64,000 nucleotides of DNA from Acidimicrobiales bacterium (GCA_029246685.1 JAQWMR010000001.1:271007-335006), one strand, 5' to 3'. Positions 8,055 to 18,000 are shown, numbered from the stretch's first letter. The notes: generated by a model from the sequence alone, not told the origin. Made by a program: numbers and translations.

Positions 8055-9679
8055 GTGATCGTGAAGGTGGCGGACACCTCGTGGCTCGGCCTGTAGCCGA
8101 TGCGATGGGTGACGGCTCGTAGTGTGATCGCCTCGCCAGGCTCCAGTCGGATCGGTTCGTGGTACACAAGCCAGCGGGGTTCGTCGCCGTCTTCGGTGGT
8201 CCAGCCGATCGACGCGCCCTGAGTGTCGCAGTGGAGTTGGAGCAGCACCGGACCAGCGAACTCGCCGCCTTCAGGGCGGTCCTCCCGTCCTGGGTCGGTT
8301 TCGCTGTAGATGACGAACTTCGCCGCGTCCGTCGTTGGTTGCACGCGACCGGGCCACATCATGTCGATCATCACGTTCTCGGTCACGAAGCCGAGATCGC
8401 CGACCTCGGTCTGCCAGGCATCGAGCCGGGCCCGGTGCCGCTCGAGCACCTCGCGGTGGGCGGGGTCGTCGGCCAGGTTGTTGATCTCGTGCGGGTCGGC
8501 CTCGGTGTCGTAGAGCTCCTCTTCCGGTCGGGTGGAGGTCATGAAGCGGGCCTGCGCCTCGTCGAGGTCGCCGGCGACATGGAGCCGCCACAGCTCCTCC
8601 ATGATCGGATGGTGGTTTCGAAAGCTCACCCACCCCTGGTACGGATGGTTCGGCATCCAATGGCGGATGTACTTCCAGCGGGTGTCACGGCTCGCCCGCA
8701 CCATGTCGTAGTGCTGGTCGAACCGGTCTCGCGTGGCGAAGATGTAGTCGTGGCCATCTCCGGCGGCCGCGCCGAGGAACGGCTTGCCGTGCATGTAGCT
8801 CGGCACCGTCACGCCGGCCAGGGACAGGAAGGTGGGCCCGAGATCCATCACGCTCACGAGCTGGTTCTGCACCGACGCGGCGTCGACGACGCCTGGCCAG
8901 CGCACGATCATCGGCGAGTGGATGCCGCTGTCATAGGGCCAGCGCTTGCCGCGGGGGAGCGGACCGTGGTCGGTCCAGATGAAGACCGCCGTCGAGTTGG
9001 TGAGGCCGTCCTCCTCGAGCTGATCGAGCAACTCGCCGACGATCCGGTCGTTGTGTTCGATCGACGCGTAGACCCGGCACAGCGAGGCTCGCACCTTCGG
9101 CGTGTCGGGGAAGTACGGCGGCACGATCACCGACGCCGGGTCGATGTCATTGTCGTCGAACTTCGAACCTTCCCAGCCGAGGCTCTCATGCGTGTCGTGC
9201 AGATTGAACTGAGCGAGGAACGGCTGGTCCGGGTCCGGTCGGTTGCGCCAGTGCGCGGTGCCGTCCTCGCCCCACGGATTGCTCGTCTGATCCCAGACCG
9301 TGACGGGTGCATTGAACTGATAGTCGTGCTTGCCGTCGTTCGTACACCAGTAGCCGGCGGCGCGGAGGTACTCGGGGTAACACCGGACGTAGTGGGGCGT
9401 GACGGCCTCGTAGCCGGACATCCCCTGGTCGCGGTAGGTGATCGTCCGCATGTGGTGGGTCCCGATGCTCACGGGGTACATGCCGGTCATGACCGCGCTG
9501 CGGGTCGGCGAGCAGACGGGCGCAGGAGTGAAGGCATTCGGCCACATTGCCCCCTGGCTCGCGAGCCGGTCGACGTTGGGTGTGTTGACGGGGTGGCCGT
9601 AGCAACCGAACCACGGCGTGCAGTCCTCGAACGAGATCGAGAGGATGTTGGGACGCTCGGGGAATGTCGTGTCAGGCAC
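8051..9679 (-). CDS. Sulfatase (type I, CxPxR)
   Basis: This encodes 542 aa. The N-terminal sulfatase motif ILSISFEDCTPWFGCYG is followed by VCSPTRSAVMTG, a canonical CxPxR formylglycine site with Cys56, and VFIWTDHGPLPRGKRW. The overall layout resembles heparan N-sulfatase-like and other S1-family enzymes. A C-terminal extension of about 90 residues forms a beta-rich segment ending in SATFTIT that may be an accessory domain. It starts at GTG 9677-9679 within the end of the upstream sulfatase gene (8-base overlap) and itself overlaps the next sulfatase gene by four bases. A formylglycine-generating enzyme is needed for activity and is not in the window. Confidence 0.92.
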   Translation of the reverse strand: MPDTTFPERPNILSISFEDCTPWFGCYGHPVNTPNVDRLASQGAMWPNAFTPAPVCSPTRSAVMTGMYPVSIGTHHMRTITYRDQGMSGYEAVTPHYVRCYPEYLRAAGYWCTNDGKHDYQFNAPVTVWDQTSNPWGEDGTAHWRNRPDPDQPFLAQFNLHDTHESLGWEGSKFDDNDIDPASVIVPPYFPDTPKVRASLCRVYASIEHNDRIVGELLDQLEEDGLTNSTAVFIWTDHGPLPRGKRWPYDSGIHSPMIVRWPGVVDAASVQNQLVSVMDLGPTFLSLAGVTVPSYMHGKPFLGAAAGDGHDYIFATRDRFDQHYDMVRASRDTRWKYIRHWMPNHPYQGWVSFRNHHPIMEELWRLHVAGDLDEAQARFMTSTRPEEELYDTEADPHEINNLADDPAHREVLERHRARLDAWQTEVGDLGFVTENVMIDMMWPGRVQPTTDAAKFVIYSETDPGREDRPEGGEFAGPVLLQLHCDTQGASIGWTTEDGDEPRWLVYHEPIRLEPGEAITLRAVTHRIGYRPSHEVSATFTIT

Positions 9680-11090
9680 GGGCGGCCATCTCTTCCTCGC
9701 CCAGACGGGCGGTCAGATCCGCTTCGAGTTCCGTACGGATCGTCGGTTCATCGTCGATCAGGTTCTGTGTCTCGTCCGGATCTGCGGCGAGATCGAACAG
9801 CTCGTCGTGGTCGAACCTCGAGTCGACGTAGTGGACGAACTTGTGGGTCGCGGTGCGTATCGACCGATAGTGGGACTGCGTGACCACCTGAGCGTCACGG
9901 TGCGACGACGCGGGGTTGTCCACACAGGAGAGCAGCGACCGGCCGTCGATCGGCGCCAATGGATCCACCGCCGCGACATCCAGAACCGTTGCGCTGACGT
10001 CCACCAGTTCGGTGAGGGCATCGCATCGACCGTGTTCGATGCCCGGCCCGGCGACGATCAGCGGGATGCGCATCGCCGGCTCGTACGGGACGCTCTTCTG
10101 GAAGAGGTGGTGATCGCCGAGCATTTCACCGTGGTCGGCGCTGAAGATGACGACCGTGTCGTCTGCTGCGCCGACGTCATCGAGTGTGGAGATGATGTCG
10201 CCGACGGCGTCGTCGATCGCGGCCAGCGCTGCGGTGTATTGCCGACGCGCTGCGATCAGCTCGTCCTCGGTGTTGCCGTACTCCTTGGCGCGGGTTGCAG
10301 GGTTGCGGCCCGTGCCGTCATCGAGGATCGGCGCGGGAACTGGCGCACCGCGGAAGTGATCGGCGTACTCGGTGGGTGGGTCGAATGGATCGTGCGGCCC
10401 GACGAAGCTGACGTAGAGGTGCCACGGGCTCCCATCCGGCACCGTGCGGAGCCACTCGCACGAGCGGCGGCCGATCCAGAGATCCTCGAATGCGTGGGTC
10501 GGAAGTGCGGAATCGTCGAACCAGCGCGTGCCTGCACTCGGCGGGTCGCCGGGCTCGCGCAGGTACTTGGCGACGATCTCCTCCATACGGAGGGCGTAGT
10601 CCGCTCGTAGTGTCTCGAACAGCCCTTGCTCCTGCAGCCACACGCCGTACGGTCCATAGGGGTGGCCCGGCGGCGTCATTCCCGCGTGCATCTTCCCCTC
10701 CGCCTCGACCGGGTCGGTGAAGCCCCAGCGGTAGGTGTCGGGCCGAGTGCCGAGTGCGCCGTTGTCCTGTTCGGGCTTGTTGAGGTCGAGTTTCCCGACG
10801 CATCCGACTCGGTCCCCGGCGTCACGAAGTGCCTGGTAGTAGGTCGGCGTTTCCGGCGCGAGGATGTCTTGGTTCGTGAACGCGCCGAGCCGAACGGGAG
10901 CGATGCCGCTGGCCAGCCCGATGCGAGCGGGCGCGCACACGGTCGTATTCGTCACGTGCTGCGTGAACCACACACCGCGCGCCGCGAGTGCATCGATGTT
11001 GGGCGTCTCCACGCCGGGAGTGCCGGCGCACCCGAGCCAGTCCCAACGGTGCTGGTCGGTGGTGATGACGAGAGTGTTCGGGCGGGTCAC
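9672..11090 (-). CDS. Sulfatase (type I, CxPxR)
   Basis: This encodes 472 aa. It begins with a GTG that overlaps an upstream stop codon by four bases. The sulfatase metal motif LVITTDQHRWDWLGCAG precedes VCAPARIGLASG, a canonical CxPxR site with Cys52, and VIFSADHGEMLGDHHLFQKS, which carries further metal and substrate ligands. The length and layout match choline-sulfatase-like and glycan sulfatases. It is the first of three sulfatases in a row; differences among the three suggest they act on different sulfate positions of one complex substrate. No signal peptide is visible, so the likely site is cytosolic, after uptake of oligosaccharides. Confidence 0.92.
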   Translation of the reverse strand: MTRPNTLVITTDQHRWDWLGCAGTPGVETPNIDALAARGVWFTQHVTNTTVCAPARIGLASGIAPVRLGAFTNQDILAPETPTYYQALRDAGDRVGCVGKLDLNKPEQDNGALGTRPDTYRWGFTDPVEAEGKMHAGMTPPGHPYGPYGVWLQEQGLFETLRADYALRMEEIVAKYLREPGDPPSAGTRWFDDSALPTHAFEDLWIGRRSCEWLRTVPDGSPWHLYVSFVGPHDPFDPPTEYADHFRGAPVPAPILDDGTGRNPATRAKEYGNTEDELIAARRQYTAALAAIDDAVGDIISTLDDVGAADDTVVIFSADHGEMLGDHHLFQKSVPYEPAMRIPLIVAGPGIEHGRCDALTELVDVSATVLDVAAVDPLAPIDGRSLLSCVDNPASSHRDAQVVTQSHYRSIRTATHKFVHYVDSRFDHDELFDLAADPDETQNLIDDEPTIRTELEADLTARLGEEEMAARA

Positions 11091-11206
11091 AACGCGTCAC
11101 GGTACGGCATCATGCCCGTGCCGGGTCACTGCATCCCCGGCGCGGCCAAACGAGTGTCGTCCACGTGGAGAACGCCGCCCTCGTGGATGGTCCACGGCCT
11201 GGTCAT
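11087..11206 (-). CDS. Coupled mini-ORF with an in-frame UGA (speculative)
   Basis: ATG 11204-11206 overlaps the stop of the 93-aa gene (ATGA). Reading gives 26 codons ending PGMQ, then TGA at 11126-11128, then 12 more codons (PGTGMMPYRDAL) to a second TGA that overlaps the GTG start of the first sulfatase gene (GTGA). If the first TGA is a stop, this is a 26-aa coupled peptide followed by a short gap. If it is read as selenocysteine or is a mutated sense codon, the ORF fills the operon exactly as its neighbours do. The protein is not recognised and may be no gene at all. Confidence 0.25.
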
Positions 11207-11484
11207 TCCCCGATGTCCACCATCCGCTCGAAGAGGAACTCGTAGCGGAGGTACGAGGAGCGTCGCTCCGTGCCTTCGACCGGGTCGTTGAGCGGCGACA
11301 TCTGAATGAGGCGCCATCCGTCTTCGAGCGCCTGGACGCCCACGGCATACGGCGGCTCGGAGCTGTTGTCGGGAAGGACCGGCCCGGCCCCGGCGGCGCC
11401 GTCGTGAAACGCCCAGGCGATGACCGGGCTCGTGATCGCCGAGTTCGACATGTAGAGGTGCAGTAGTTGCTGGCGCTGGGTCAC
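11203..11484 (-). CDS. Conserved-looking hypothetical protein in sulfatase operon
   Basis: This encodes 93 aa from a GTG (11482-11484) that overlaps the PhyH stop codon as GTGA. The composition is that of a soluble globular protein with no Cys, no transmembrane segment and no signal. It has the flow of a small alpha/beta domain: LHLYMSNSAITSPVIAWAFH, then EPPYAVGVQALEDGWRLIQM and RRSSYLRYEFLFERM. I do not recognise a family. Four-base overlaps at both ends and its place between a dioxygenase and sulfatases suggest a subunit or accessory protein for one of them, but this is inference from position only. Confidence 0.65.
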   Translation of the reverse strand: MTQRQQLLHLYMSNSAITSPVIAWAFHDGAAGAGPVLPDNSSEPPYAVGVQALEDGWRLIQMSPLNDPVEGTERRSSYLRYEFLFERMVDIGE

Positions 11485-12377
11485 GTCGAGCCCTGCCGGT
11501 ACTGCGCGGCTCGGCGGTCTGTTCGGGTGTGGTACCAGTCGACGTCGAAGTCCGGATCGTCGGCGAGGTAGCGCCACAACCGGACTCGGTCGATGGTGTC
11601 GAGACGGTCCTGGCCGGCGCGAGTCCACGGATGGCTACGCCGCATCTGGCCGGCTGCGGTCTCGCCCTCCTCCATGGTGGCGAACATGTGGTCCCAGTTC
11701 CCGACGGTGGCCGAGTCGTAGTCGCTCATGTCCCACTTCCGTACCTGTCGCTCCGACGGGTTGATCCTGACCTTGAACATCCAGCGGTCATCGTCCGACG
11801 GGTTGGGTTGGCCGGCGTGCCACAAGCCGTGATGGAAGAGGAGAACGGTGCCCGCCTTACCGACGAAGAACTGCTCACCGGCGATGTGCTGGTAGCGGGC
11901 GACGCTGTTCTCGTGGACCATCCGGAGGTGACTGCCGGGCACGAACCGCGTCCCGCCCGCGCCGGGTTCGACGTCCTGAGGGAAGTAGAAGACCTGGACG
12001 TCGAACGTCGGGTCGAAGCTGTCCACGGCGGCGTCGCAGTGGAGGTCCTGGAAGCCGGACGAGCCTGCCGGGATGTAGTGGCAGAACTGGTGATCGTAGA
12101 CAGGGTCGTCGCCGACGAGCGACCGAATCGCGCCGGCGAGCACTGGCAGGTCGTAGATCTGCCGCAGGGCGCTGTCGGCCGGCCAACAGCCGGCGAGTGG
12201 GGTGCCGCTGCGAGGCCGGAACGGGTTGCCTTCGAACGGAGCGAACTCTCGCAGTTCGGCGAGTTCGGCGAGGGCACCCTCATTGAGCTCGGCCGGTACC
12301 AACTCGTCGAACCGGAGGTACCCGTCCGCGACGAAGCGGGCCACGTCCACGGTCGACAACAGCGGGAGTGTGTCCAT
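11481..12377 (-). CDS. Phytanoyl-CoA dioxygenase (PhyH) family protein
   Basis: This encodes 298 aa. It shows the Fe(II)/2-oxoglutarate oxygenase facial triad: LHCDAA gives His113 and Asp115, and LWHAGQPN gives His187, followed by RWMFKVR, whose Arg can bind 2-oxoglutarate. The AGGTRFVPGSHLR segment is typical of PhyH proteins. Such enzymes hydroxylate carbon-hydrogen bonds with release of CO2 and succinate; the substrate is unknown. It is the first gene of the minus-strand operon that runs into three sulfatases, and lies 47 bases from the divergent beta-galactosidase, so a short bidirectional promoter probably drives both. Confidence 0.88.
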   Translation of the reverse strand: MDTLPLLSTVDVARFVADGYLRFDELVPAELNEGALAELAELREFAPFEGNPFRPRSGTPLAGCWPADSALRQIYDLPVLAGAIRSLVGDDPVYDHQFCHYIPAGSSGFQDLHCDAAVDSFDPTFDVQVFYFPQDVEPGAGGTRFVPGSHLRMVHENSVARYQHIAGEQFFVGKAGTVLLFHHGLWHAGQPNPSDDDRWMFKVRINPSERQVRKWDMSDYDSATVGNWDHMFATMEEGETAAGQMRRSHPWTRAGQDRLDTIDRVRLWRYLADDPDFDVDWYHTRTDRRAAQYRQGST

Positions 12378-12424
12378 GGAGGGAGACTAGGGGGAGGCCC
12401 GGGGGTGACGTCTAACCTCCCTCG

Positions 12425-15400
12425 ATGCTGTCGATCGACGATCTGCTCCGGCCCGAGCTCACCGAACTGAATCGACTGCCGGCTCGAGCGCCGCTTCAGC
12501 CACACCGCGATTCGGACGGAGCTCGCTCGGGCCGACGGTCGCCCTGGCGACGGTCGCTCGACGGCGACTGGCGGTTCCGTCTCGTCGATCGGCCGGGCGA
12601 CGCGCCGGCTCGGTGGATGGTGCCCGCCACGAAGGACGATCGTTGGCGTGAGGTCGCCGTACCCGGCTGCTGGACTCGCCAGGACGTCGGCGACCTTCCG
12701 CACTACACGAACATCATCATACCGTGGCCCGGCCTGGAGCCTCCGGAGGTGCCGAGCGAGAACCCGACCGGCCTGTACCGGACCGAGTTCCGGGTGCCGG
12801 CGGCGTGGCGCCGCCGCCAGGTCGTCGTCCATCTCGGTGGCGCCGAGAGCCTCGCCGTGGTCTGGTGCAACGGCGAGTTCGTCGGCATGGGGAAGGACTC
12901 GCGGCTGCCGTCGGAGTTCGACCTCACACCGCACCTCATCGAGGGCGACAATCTGCTCGCCGTGATGGTCGTCCGCTACTGCGACGCGACCTGGATCGAG
13001 GACCAGGACCACTGGTGGCACGCCGGTCTCCATCGATCATGTTTCATCGAAGCGCGGGGACGGCGCCGCATCGACGACCTGACCGTGCGGGCTGACTTCG
13101 ATGCAGAAGCCGGTCGCGGGTCACTCACGGTCGCCGCGTCGGTTGTCGGGGGAGCCGGGGCCTCGATCCGGGTCTCGCTCGAGACCGACAGCGGTCGAGG
13201 GATCGGCCGACCGGTCGAGGCCGCGGTCGGATTCGCCGAAGGCGGCGACGAGTTCGAGCAGCTGCTGGAGGCCTACGGGTACCAGGGGCCGGTCGCGGCG
13301 GGGAGCATGGCGGATCTCGCAGTCGAACCGTGGAGCGCGGAGCGGCCCACGCGGTATCGGGTGCTCACTGAACTGCTCGACGCCAAGGGAGCCGTGATCG
13401 AGGCGCACGCGACCTGGACCGGCTTCCGCCACGTCGAGATCAGCGACCGACGCCTACTGATCAACGGCACGCCGATCGTGATCAACGGCGTGAACCGCCA
13501 CGACCACCACCACGACACGGGGAAGACACTGACCGTCGACGAGATGCGGGCGGACCTCGTCACGATGAAGCAGCACAACATCAACGCGGTCCGCACCGCG
13601 CACTATCCGAATGATCACCGACTGCTCGACCTGTGCGACGAGCTCGGTCTCTACGTGGTCGACGAGGCCAACGTGGAGAGCCACGCGCGTCTCGCCTCAT
13701 TGACCCAGGACGACCGGTGGACCCATGCGGTGACGGAGCGCACGCGGCGAATGGTGCTCCGGGACAAGAACCACCCATCGGTCATCGGCTGGTCGCTCGG
13801 CAACGAATCTGGCCACGGCCCAGGCCACGAGGCCGCCGCCGGATGGGTGCGCCGGGTCGATCCGACCCGATTCGTGCAGTACGAGGGGGCGGTCGGTGGT
13901 CGATTTGCGGTGAATGCGCTGCAGGACGGCTCCTCGACCGCGCGGGCGGCGAGCGAGGCTGAGCGTCGCGTCACCGATGTCGTCTGCCCGATGTACACCC
14001 CGATCGACATCATCGTCGGTTGGGCGCAGTGGGCCGAGCGCACGGGAGCGGACGATCGGCCACTCATCCTCTGCGAGTACTCCCACGCGATGGGCAACTC
14101 CAACGGTTCGCTCGCTGAATACGTCGACGCCTTCCACGCCGAGCCGGCCCTCGGAGGCGGCTTCATCTGGGATTGGCGGGATCAGGGATTGGCCGAAACC
14201 GACGAGCGGGGCCGGTTCTACTGGGCGTACGGCGGGCACTTCGGCGAGAACCTCCACGATGCGAACTTCTGCATCAACGGACTCGTCGGCCCGGACGGGA
14301 CGCCCCACCCGGCGATTCGAGAACTGCTGTGGGCCTCCCGGCCGGTGGTCGCGGAGCCGGCCGGTGGCCGTCGGGTCCGGGTTACCAATCGCCGTCACTT
14401 CACGTCGACCGATGATCTGCGCCTCCGGTGGTCGCTCGATGTCGACGGCCGCTCCGTCGAGACCGGCACACTCGATGTCGACCTCGCGCCTGGACAGTCC
14501 TCCACGATCACGATCCCGACGACCGTGAAGCGTTCCCGAGACGCCGAGGCGCACCTCCTCGTCGAATGGATCACCCGTCGCGCCTCGCCGTGGGCCGACC
14601 GCGGCCACGTCGTCGGTTGGGACCAGTTCGCCCTTCCCACCAACTCTCGTACTGCCGCCAAGACCCGGGGGTCGGTGCGCGTGGAAACCACTTACTCGGG
14701 CTTCGAGGGGATCTGGGTCGGAGACCGACAGGTCATCGACGGTGACATCACCGCGTCGCTGTGGCGGGCGCCGACCGACAACGACGGGGTCAAGCAAGGC
14801 TGGATGAGCGGCGTGCGAGGAACGCGGTCGTGGTGGCTCAAGCTCGGCCTCGACGAACTCGAGGTTGTGACCGACGGGATCGCCCGTCGGACGAACGACG
14901 ATGGCGAGACGATCACCCTGCGGCGCCGCCTCATCGGGCCGAAGGGTGAGGCCACGCATCGCACCGTCGTAACGCTCGTCGACGGTCGAGCATCGTTCGC
15001 CGAGCGCGTCGTCGTCCCCAAGGAGTGGAAGGACCTGCCGCGGGTGGGCGTCCGCTTCGAGGTGCCCGTTGGCTTCGACCAGCTCGAGTGGTTCGGACTG
15101 GGACCGCACGAGACCTACCCGGATCGACGTCGAAGCGGCGTCGTGCGACGTTGGCGCTCCACGGTTGCTGATCAGTACCACGAGTACGTGGTGCCTCAGG
15201 AACACGGTGCACATGAGGCGACCCGTTGGTTCGCGCTGCGCGATGATCGCGGTGGAGGCCTGCGAATCGATGCGCTCGCGCCATTGAGCTTCTCCGCTCG
15301 TAGCCATCACGACGCGGCGCTGACGTCGGCTCACACGATCGCGGAACTCGAGCGAGCGGACACGGTGGAGGTGCACGTGGACGTTGCGCAGCGAGGTCTC

Positions 15401-15490
15401 GGCACCGCCGCGTGCGGACCGGACACGCTTGCGCCCTACATCGTCGGCGGCGGCACCTACGCCTGGTCGTGGTCGATCGTGGGTCGCTAG
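12425..15490 (+). CDS. Beta-galactosidase, GH2 family (LacZ-type)
   Basis: This encodes 1021 aa, the length of full LacZ. The N-terminal sugar-binding and jelly-roll parts include SLDGDWRFRLVDRPGD, then immunoglobulin-like domains, then the TIM barrel. The acid/base Glu is in GWSLGNESGHGPG (about residue 461) and the nucleophile Glu in ILCEYSHAMGNSNG (about 551). GVNRHDHHHDTG and the C-terminal small-chain domain with WFGLGPHETYPDRR complete the LacZ layout. It has no signal peptide, so it would hydrolyse beta-galactosides (or a related sugar) in the cytosol. The divergent sulfatase/PhyH operon suggests that it acts on desulfated oligosaccharides. Confidence 0.92.
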   Translation: MLSIDDLLRPELTELNRLPARAPLQPHRDSDGARSGRRSPWRRSLDGDWRFRLVDRPGDAPARWMVPATKDDRWREVAVPGCWTRQDVGDLPHYTNIIIPWPGLEPPEVPSENPTGLYRTEFRVPAAWRRRQVVVHLGGAESLAVVWCNGEFVGMGKDSRLPSEFDLTPHLIEGDNLLAVMVVRYCDATWIEDQDHWWHAGLHRSCFIEARGRRRIDDLTVRADFDAEAGRGSLTVAASVVGGAGASIRVSLETDSGRGIGRPVEAAVGFAEGGDEFEQLLEAYGYQGPVAAGSMADLAVEPWSAERPTRYRVLTELLDAKGAVIEAHATWTGFRHVEISDRRLLINGTPIVINGVNRHDHHHDTGKTLTVDEMRADLVTMKQHNINAVRTAHYPNDHRLLDLCDELGLYVVDEANVESHARLASLTQDDRWTHAVTERTRRMVLRDKNHPSVIGWSLGNESGHGPGHEAAAGWVRRVDPTRFVQYEGAVGGRFAVNALQDGSSTARAASEAERRVTDVVCPMYTPIDIIVGWAQWAERTGADDRPLILCEYSHAMGNSNGSLAEYVDAFHAEPALGGGFIWDWRDQGLAETDERGRFYWAYGGHFGENLHDANFCINGLVGPDGTPHPAIRELLWASRPVVAEPAGGRRVRVTNRRHFTSTDDLRLRWSLDVDGRSVETGTLDVDLAPGQSSTITIPTTVKRSRDAEAHLLVEWITRRASPWADRGHVVGWDQFALPTNSRTAAKTRGSVRVETTYSGFEGIWVGDRQVIDGDITASLWRAPTDNDGVKQGWMSGVRGTRSWWLKLGLDELEVVTDGIARRTNDDGETITLRRRLIGPKGEATHRTVVTLVDGRASFAERVVVPKEWKDLPRVGVRFEVPVGFDQLEWFGLGPHETYPDRRRSGVVRRWRSTVADQYHEYVVPQEHGAHEATRWFALRDDRGGGLRIDALAPLSFSARSHHDAALTSAHTIAELERADTVEVHVDVAQRGLGTAACGPDTLAPYIVGGGTYAWSWSIVGR

Positions 15491-15503
15491 CCCGACCGCT
15501 GAC

Positions 15504-16229
<726 letters not shown>

Positions 16230-16377
16230 GTGCTCGTTTCCCCTCGCCCGCGATTCACGGCGTCGGCCGTGTCGAGACACGCTGAGATCGTAGAACTCGG
16301 ACTCGGTGGGCGCTCAGCCCTGGTCTGCTCAGAGCAGCGGTTCGAGATCCGCGAGGGTGATCGCTCGACCGGATCCG

Positions 16378-16725
16378 GGCGGCCACTACAACCAGCACCG
16401 ACCCCACACCAGCCTCGGCCGCGCCACCCCCGCGTTGGCCTACGCACGGTTGCCAAAAGCCGGGCCCAACACTGACCCCAAGATCGACTACCGGATCCGA
16501 CGAGATCGCGTCGATAACTACGGCAAAGTCACCCTCCGTTACCAAGGCCACCTCTACAAAGTCGGCGTCGGCCGCGAACACTCCGGCACCGCCATCACCA
16601 TGCTCATCGCCAACCGCAATATCCGCATCATCGCAACCGCCACAGGCGAGCTCATCCGACAACTCGACCTCGACCCCACCCGCACCTACCAACCCACCGG
16701 AAAATCCAAAAACCCCCGAACCTGA
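16378..16725 (+). mobile_element. IS481-type transposase, C-terminal remnant
   Basis: About 115 codons are left of a DDE transposase: YNQHRPHTSLGRATP is the end of the integrase core and the following YGKVTLRYQGHLYKVGVGREHSGT region plus LDLDPTRTYQP matches the C-terminal beta domain of IS481-type elements. The N-terminal DNA-binding part and most of the catalytic core are missing, and homology starts abruptly at about 16378 after unrelated sequence. Base use is richer in AAA and CAA/AAC codons than the neighbours. No terminal inverted repeats are visible, so it is a fossil 36 bases from the tRNA-Pro gene. Confidence 0.75.
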
Positions 16726-16760
16726 GGGTTCGAGAGTTTCCGATGTCTCGCGACATCACA

Positions 16761-16837
16761 TGGTCGGGCAGGCGGGATTTGAACCCACGACCTCCTCGTC
16801 CCGAACGAGGCGCGCTACCAACCTGCGCCACTGCCCG
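16761..16837 (-). tRNA. tRNA-Pro (CGG)
   Basis: The reverse complement folds as a full cloverleaf: acceptor CGGGCAG/CTGCCCG, D-arm, anticodon stem CCTCG/CGAGG around loop TTCGGGA (anticodon CGG), and T-arm with GGTTCAAATCC. The CCA end is encoded (16761-16763). It is flanked by a transposase remnant on one side and a receiver-domain gene on the other. Confidence 0.95.
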
Positions 16838-16915
16838 TAGTGCAGGGTCACGAGGCTACAGGGCGCCGTCCGCGATCGGTCCAGGAAATCGGCCCGTGGA
16901 GTGCCGAAGTCGTCG

Positions 16916-17305
16916 TCAGCTACTGGCTTCGGCGACGGGCTCACCGGCGAGTGCCGACTCGATCGCCCGCAACGTGCGAAATGCATCGAGCGGCTTGATC
17001 AACCAGCCGTCGGCCCGTGCTTCGCGAGCGAGAAAGACATCGACCTCGCGATCGAGGAGCAACATGATCGACCGATCATCGAGGTCGCCCATCTCCACCC
17101 GCTGCTTCACTGCCAAGCAGGCAGCGACGCCGCCCATGTTGCCGATCTGGAGATCCAGGAGCACGAGCGCCGGTTCGACCGCCTCGATGGCGGCGACGAC
17201 CTCGACCCCAGCCCGGACCCGGTGGATCAGGTGAGCGCCGCCAAGGGCAGCCTCGACGTCGTCGACCAACCAGTCCGCGTCAGTGGCGAGAAGAATGTCC
17301 GTCAC
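16916..17305 (-). CDS. Response-regulator receiver-like protein
   Basis: This encodes 129 aa made of a single receiver-type domain with no output domain. LVLLDLQIGN holds the likely phospho-accepting Asp (about residue 52), the acidic start pair is reduced to TDADW, and GWLIKPLD holds the conserved Lys. The usual Thr/Ser at the fourth strand is Leu (IMLLLD), so classical phospho-switching may be weakened. Single-domain receivers pass signals by protein contact. It is divergent from the adjacent STAS gene; a joint role in sigma-factor control is possible but unproven. Confidence 0.65.
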   Translation of the reverse strand: MTDILLATDADWLVDDVEAALGGAHLIHRVRAGVEVVAAIEAVEPALVLLDLQIGNMGGVAACLAVKQRVEMGDLDDRSIMLLLDREVDVFLAREARADGWLIKPLDAFRTLRAIESALAGEPVAEASS

Positions 17306-17398
17306 GGGGCCGAATCGTACACGGGCAGCGGCTCCGCCCCCATGTCCGCGTCATCACCATCGAAGACCGCGTGTGGGCTGTCGGTGGATGGGGTTACC

Positions 17399-17761
17399 AT
17401 GCGGCCCGTGCTGGAGATAAACGCCACCCGATCCGACGACGGAATCCAGGTCGACCTCAGCCCCGAGGGCGAGCTCGACGCCTACTCCGTCGCCCAATTC
17501 CGAGAGGCGTTCGCCGAGCTGGCCGACGAGAAGCGCGTCGTCGTCAACCTCTCCGGTGTGCAGTTCATGGACTCCGCCGGCCTCGGCGCGCTCATCGGCG
17601 GCATCCGTCGCATCCGAGAAGCCGAAGGCCGCGTGGTGATCTTCAGCGATCGCGAGGCGATCACCAAGCTGCTCCACACCACCGGCTTCGACCGCATCGT
17701 CCCCGTCAAGGACGACTACGCGGAAGCTGTCGAGGCCCTGGACGAGGACCCCGACAGCTAG
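17399..17761 (+). CDS. Anti-sigma factor antagonist (STAS domain)
   Basis: This encodes 120 aa. The single STAS domain has the hallmark VVVNLSGVQFMDSAGLGALIGG, in which the Ser after Asp is the site phosphorylated by an anti-sigma kinase. In the unphosphorylated state such proteins capture an RsbW-type kinase and free a sigma factor. No kinase gene is next to it; a second STAS gene with an RsbW-like partner lies at about 53 kb. ATG 17399 is used; a GTG three codons downstream is an alternative. It ends four bases before a 33-nt convergent-gene repeat. Confidence 0.85.
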   Translation: MRPVLEINATRSDDGIQVDLSPEGELDAYSVAQFREAFAELADEKRVVVNLSGVQFMDSAGLGALIGGIRRIREAEGRVVIFSDREAITKLLHTTGFDRIVPVKDDYAEAVEALDEDPDS

Positions 17762-17765
17762 TCCG

Positions 17766-17798
17766 CGCTGCACTTGGGGTCAGACCCCCGCTGCACTT
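17766..17798. repeat. 33-nt convergent-junction repeat, copy A
   Basis: The structure is 10-nt CGCTGCACTT, 13-nt dyad GGGGTCAGACCCC, then CGCTGCACTT again. It sits between the stop of the STAS gene and the stop of the MFS remnant on the other strand. It is a variant of the copies near 35.0 and 38.1 kb, with both strands of the stem changed together (GGTG/CACC to GGGG/CCCC). Confidence 0.85.
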
Positions 17799-17800
17799 CG

Positions 17801-18000
17801 CTACACCCCGACGGGCATCACGTCTTCGAGACCTTCGGGCGAGTCGGGGATCTCGATCCGTTCCACCTGATCCGTCCCGGCTCGCTTCGGGAGCAGGATG
17901 GCGGCGCCGAAGGCGGCGACGACCATGACCCCGGCGCTGAGCCAGAAGCCGGAGTTCATGGCGTCCACGAAGGCGATGCTGGCGGCGACACTCACGGGTG
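17801..18000 (-). pseudogene. MFS drug-efflux transporter, C-terminal remnant
   Basis: About 65 codons remain. AFVDAMNSGFWLSAGVMVVAAFGAAILLP is split here as AFVDAMNSGFW and then a hydrophobic helix ending in LLPKR; this is the last transmembrane helix of EmrB/QacA-type (14-helix) exporters, followed by an acidic tail to the TAG at 17801. Homology stops near 18000, where the sequence turns into the TetR remnant on the other strand. The remaining helix cannot transport anything. Confidence 0.65.
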
